A DNA stretch of 60,000 nucleotides, taken from NCBI GenBank assembly GCA_014529385.2, contig CM043956.1:59283120-59343119 (forward strand), read 5' to 3'. The position numbers and the translations under genes are program-made. Below, one piece after another: positions 58,201 to 60,000 of the stretch. Below the pieces are notes generated by a model that did no database searches, was not told where the DNA came from, and saw only the letters and a program-made list of their open reading frames with translations. Origin of the DNA: Adiantum capillus-veneris. Lineage: Eukaryota; Streptophyta; Polypodiopsida; Polypodiales; Pteridaceae. Position 1 is the first letter of the stretch. Every line of letters starts with the position of its first letter.

Positions 58201-58962
58201 TCGTTGTAGTATAAGTCATACACAGCAGCATGGTGTAAAGGTCGACATTTTAGGGTGGAACGAATCGACAAAAAGCGTTTTACTCAAGATTGTGGAATCA
58301 TGGCAAAATTTGAACAGTCTAGTCGACGACGTTCCTCTGATGCAGATCCTGTGGTGGCGGAACTCACTTACTTCGGCACGCTGCAAGAGATTTTGAGGAT
58401 CGATTACAGAGGATTTTTTGTCGACTTGTTCGACGTGCAATGGTTCAAGATAATCATGGAGGGTCGCAACGCTACTGTGCGTAGAGGAGAGTCTGGTTTT
58501 CTTGAGGTGGATTCTACTAAGAAATGGACTGACCTAAGAGACACTTTCGTACTACCCGAGCATTGTGAACAAGTAAGTATGTAAATAGTTAACATCCCCC
58601 TTTTACAAGTTATGTGCTTGAAAGCTCTCATGTAAGTTATGTGGCTCTGGCAGGTAATATTTCATCCTACAAAGTCTACATCAAACTGGTGGTACGTCAT
58701 AGAGGTAGCCCCTCGTAGTGCAAGGACGTATGAAGGCTACCATGTGCCAATCACAACGGCATCAATGGAGGAGATCAGAGAAGATGCTCAATCAGAAGCC
58801 GCTGCGGTGGTGCCAGACGAGCATCAAGATGCTACTACTCTATATGGGGTGCATGCAGAGGAGCTACAAAATGAAACAGAGGATATGTGTTTAAACGGAG
58901 AGCTCTATATAGATATAGGAAGTTATGCTGAGTTATGCGAGGATGAGAGAGAGATCTCTTAA
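55232..58962 (+). pseudogene. CACTA-2 TNP2-like transposase, one 13-bp duplication
   Basis: Six exons with GT-AG introns: 55232-55764, 55861-56613, 56686-57290, 57365-58129, 58210-58572, 58654-58962. Phases at every junction agree. N-terminal transposase-associated region with CPCNQC; CPNDCILFRGEYIDMEKC; DGVNPFGQRSTSYSVWP; YRACVTCGPRLNARR; LLDPMHIFKNVGNLLWDHL; VHLLVHIVDEVE; C-terminal DUF4216-like YFGTLQEILRIDYRGFF and NWWYVIEV. The enzyme would cut and join CACTA ends in the nucleus. The single lesion seen is a 13-bp tandem duplication (56284-56296, 56297-56309) in exon 2, which shifts the frame. The start is the ATG at 55232, matched in CACTA-1. Confidence 0.93.
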
Positions 58963-59234
58963 AGCCACAAATATTGTATTTGAACAATTTTGCTCCGTGT
59001 TGTAAAAGCTCTGGCTCTCTAAGCACCTTCCATGGTGTATAACGCTCTTTTCTACTCGCGCTCACATTTTTTGATTGAAAATTCTGAGTTTTCGACTTGC
59101 CTCTTCTATCACTCAATTCATTGTGTCATTGTATTTATATGCGTCATTACGTCATTGTATTTAATGGTCTTTGCGTCATTGTCTACTCTATTCATTCAAT
59201 ATTAAGTTTAAATATTCGTGTGTTTAATGCAGGT

Positions 59235-60000
59235 ATGGATGATGAGGAGTTTCTTTCTTCTTTGTCACCGCAGCAGAGACAGTGGTACGTGGAGCGTCAT
59301 CGCTCTGGCGCATCATCGCGCGTTCTTACTCCATCCGCATCTCCCTCTCTTTCGGAGCATTCGGCGCGCTCCGAAGCTTCGACGTCGACGAGACGAGCTT
59401 CACACTCATCTAGACACCGGCGCTCTAGTGGTGGCGGTGGCGGTTGTTGTGGGGATTCTGCCACCTATGCCTCCACACCGCCTCGTGTTCGACGAGGCTC
59501 TTTACCCTCCCCTTCTTTGCCCGCCCCCACACCAGCCACAACATCGCCATCTACGCCAGGTTTTGCACGGCTGACTGTTCCTAGAAGCTACACACCTCTA
59601 CCTACTCCGCCAGGAGCCACCCCACTCGACACTCCTCGCTTCGGGGCCCAGACGCCGGTGGAGACACCTGACGTCCGTACCCCCATCGACACGCCGCTAG
59701 AGACCCCTGTCGGGACACCCAGGTTCACGCGTCACCGGCTAGAGGGCTTGTCTTACTCCATCGACTTCAGCGGCGGCATCATCATGGATGATGACGGCAA
59801 GAAGGTGATCTCGCGCATGCGTGGTCTTTGCTCTCAGCTGTTTAGACACTACATACTAAACAAATGGAGTGAAGTACCAAGTGATTTAAAAAACAGAGTC
59901 ATCAGCATACTTCATGATGAGTTTCCCGTTCCAACACGGGATCAGCGCTTCAATGAAGACCTGATGAAGATTCGAATGCGCGAATACTGCAAACACAAGC
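59235..60000 (+). CDS. CACTA-2 second gene (Ptta/En-Spm type), cut by window end
   Basis: Open from ATG 59235 to the last base (255 codons). It begins MDDEEFLSSLSPQQRQWY after TTTAATGCAGGT. The N-terminal half is rich in Ser, Pro, Arg and Thr with repeated TP dipeptides (TPLDTPRFGAQTPVETP); then the conserved FRHYILNKWSEVPSDLK and VPTRDQRFNEDLMKIRM. About 90% similar by eye to the CACTA-1 gene at 43273-42236. Probable accessory DNA-binding protein; no lesion in the visible part. Confidence 0.82.
   Translation, partial: MDDEEFLSSLSPQQRQWYVERHRSGASSRVLTPSASPSLSEHSARSEASTSTRRASHSSRHRRSSGGGGGCCGDSATYASTPPRVRRGSLPSPSLPAPTPATTSPSTPGFARLTVPRSYTPLPTPPGATPLDTPRFGAQTPVETPDVRTPIDTPLETPVGTPRFTRHRLEGLSYSIDFSGGIIMDDDGKKVISRMRGLCSQLFRHYILNKWSEVPSDLKNRVISILHDEFPVPTRDQRFNEDLMKIRMREYCKHK

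Larger units (their letters stand above)
38265..60000 (+). mobile_element. Element F: degenerate Ty1-copia element, split by E and CACTA-2, right end outside window
   Basis: 5' LTR 38265-38493, worn PBS, truncated gag, protease (to 39401), then after E the GAG-pre-integrase and integrase start (52584-53060), then CACTA-2. RT, RNase H and 3' LTR should lie beyond the window. E's insertion is proved by the reading frame resuming across it. Confidence 0.85.
53061..60000 (+). mobile_element. CACTA-2: En/Spm-type transposon in F, runs off the window
   Basis: Begins CACTACAAGAGG at 53061, preceded by TTA (53058-53060), the likely left half of a 3-bp target duplication. Its contents match CACTA-1 in reverse orientation from 49336 downward: hairpin, microsatellites, tRNA-like segment, HMA fragment, transposase, second gene. 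The right end is outside the window. Confidence 0.95.

Overview
The window is a stack of plant transposable elements and contains no intact host gene. The organism is almost certainly a flowering plant with a large, repeat-rich genome. It holds Ty3 chromovirus and Ty1-copia elements primed by initiator-Met tRNA, CACTA transposons with a TNP2-type transposase plus a second Ptta/En-Spm-type gene, and a captured fragment of a plant heavy-metal-associated (HIPP-type) gene. The species cannot be named from the sequence.

Left block (1-37573). The oldest layer is element A, a degenerate plus-strand Ty3 chromovirus whose 5' LTR begins outside the window. Five insertions have split it. A 5.5-kb copia element (copia-1, 437-5951, TSD AAGAA) lies in its 5' LTR. 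A deleted minus-strand copia (copia-2, 9521-12009, TSD CTCAC) lies in its reverse transcriptase. A minus-strand Ty3 element with 4.1-kb LTRs (element C, 12228-33783) lies in its RNase H region. Element C in turn carries a young plus-strand chromovirus of the same family as A (element B, 16449-25234) and a small non-autonomous LTR element (D, 28870-31710, TSD ATAAA). A resumes at 33784 with integrase and chromodomain remnants and ends with its 3' LTR (35869-37573).

Right block (38265-60000). Copia element F (5' LTR 38265-38493) is interrupted by copia element E (39402-52583, target duplication AATAC/AACAC) and by CACTA-2 (53061 to beyond the window). E is interrupted in gag by CACTA-1 (41361-49336, TSD AAG). 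CACTA-1 and CACTA-2 are close relatives in opposite orientation. Each has a six-exon TNP2-like transposase gene, a second gene, GCGTCGCTA-rich subterminal repeats, and a captured HMA/HIPP gene fragment. A stretch of about 0.7 kb between A and F (37574-38264) is unassigned.

Most notable observations. (1) Element C seems to encode the start of Gag inside its LTR: a 54-codon ORF ends at a GT donor whose phase matches an acceptor just upstream of the ATG-less start of gag. (2) C has an extra ORF of about 155 codons between PBS and gag, behind its own phase-matched acceptor. (3) E carries a 70-bp inverted copy of its own LTR end where part of integrase should be. (4) The CACTA elements carry an HMA gene fragment. 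(5) Element B has near-identical LTRs but no target duplication and joins two distant parts of C, which suggests recombination between copies. Every gag-pol or transposase reading frame in the window carries at least one lesion, so nothing here looks autonomous.
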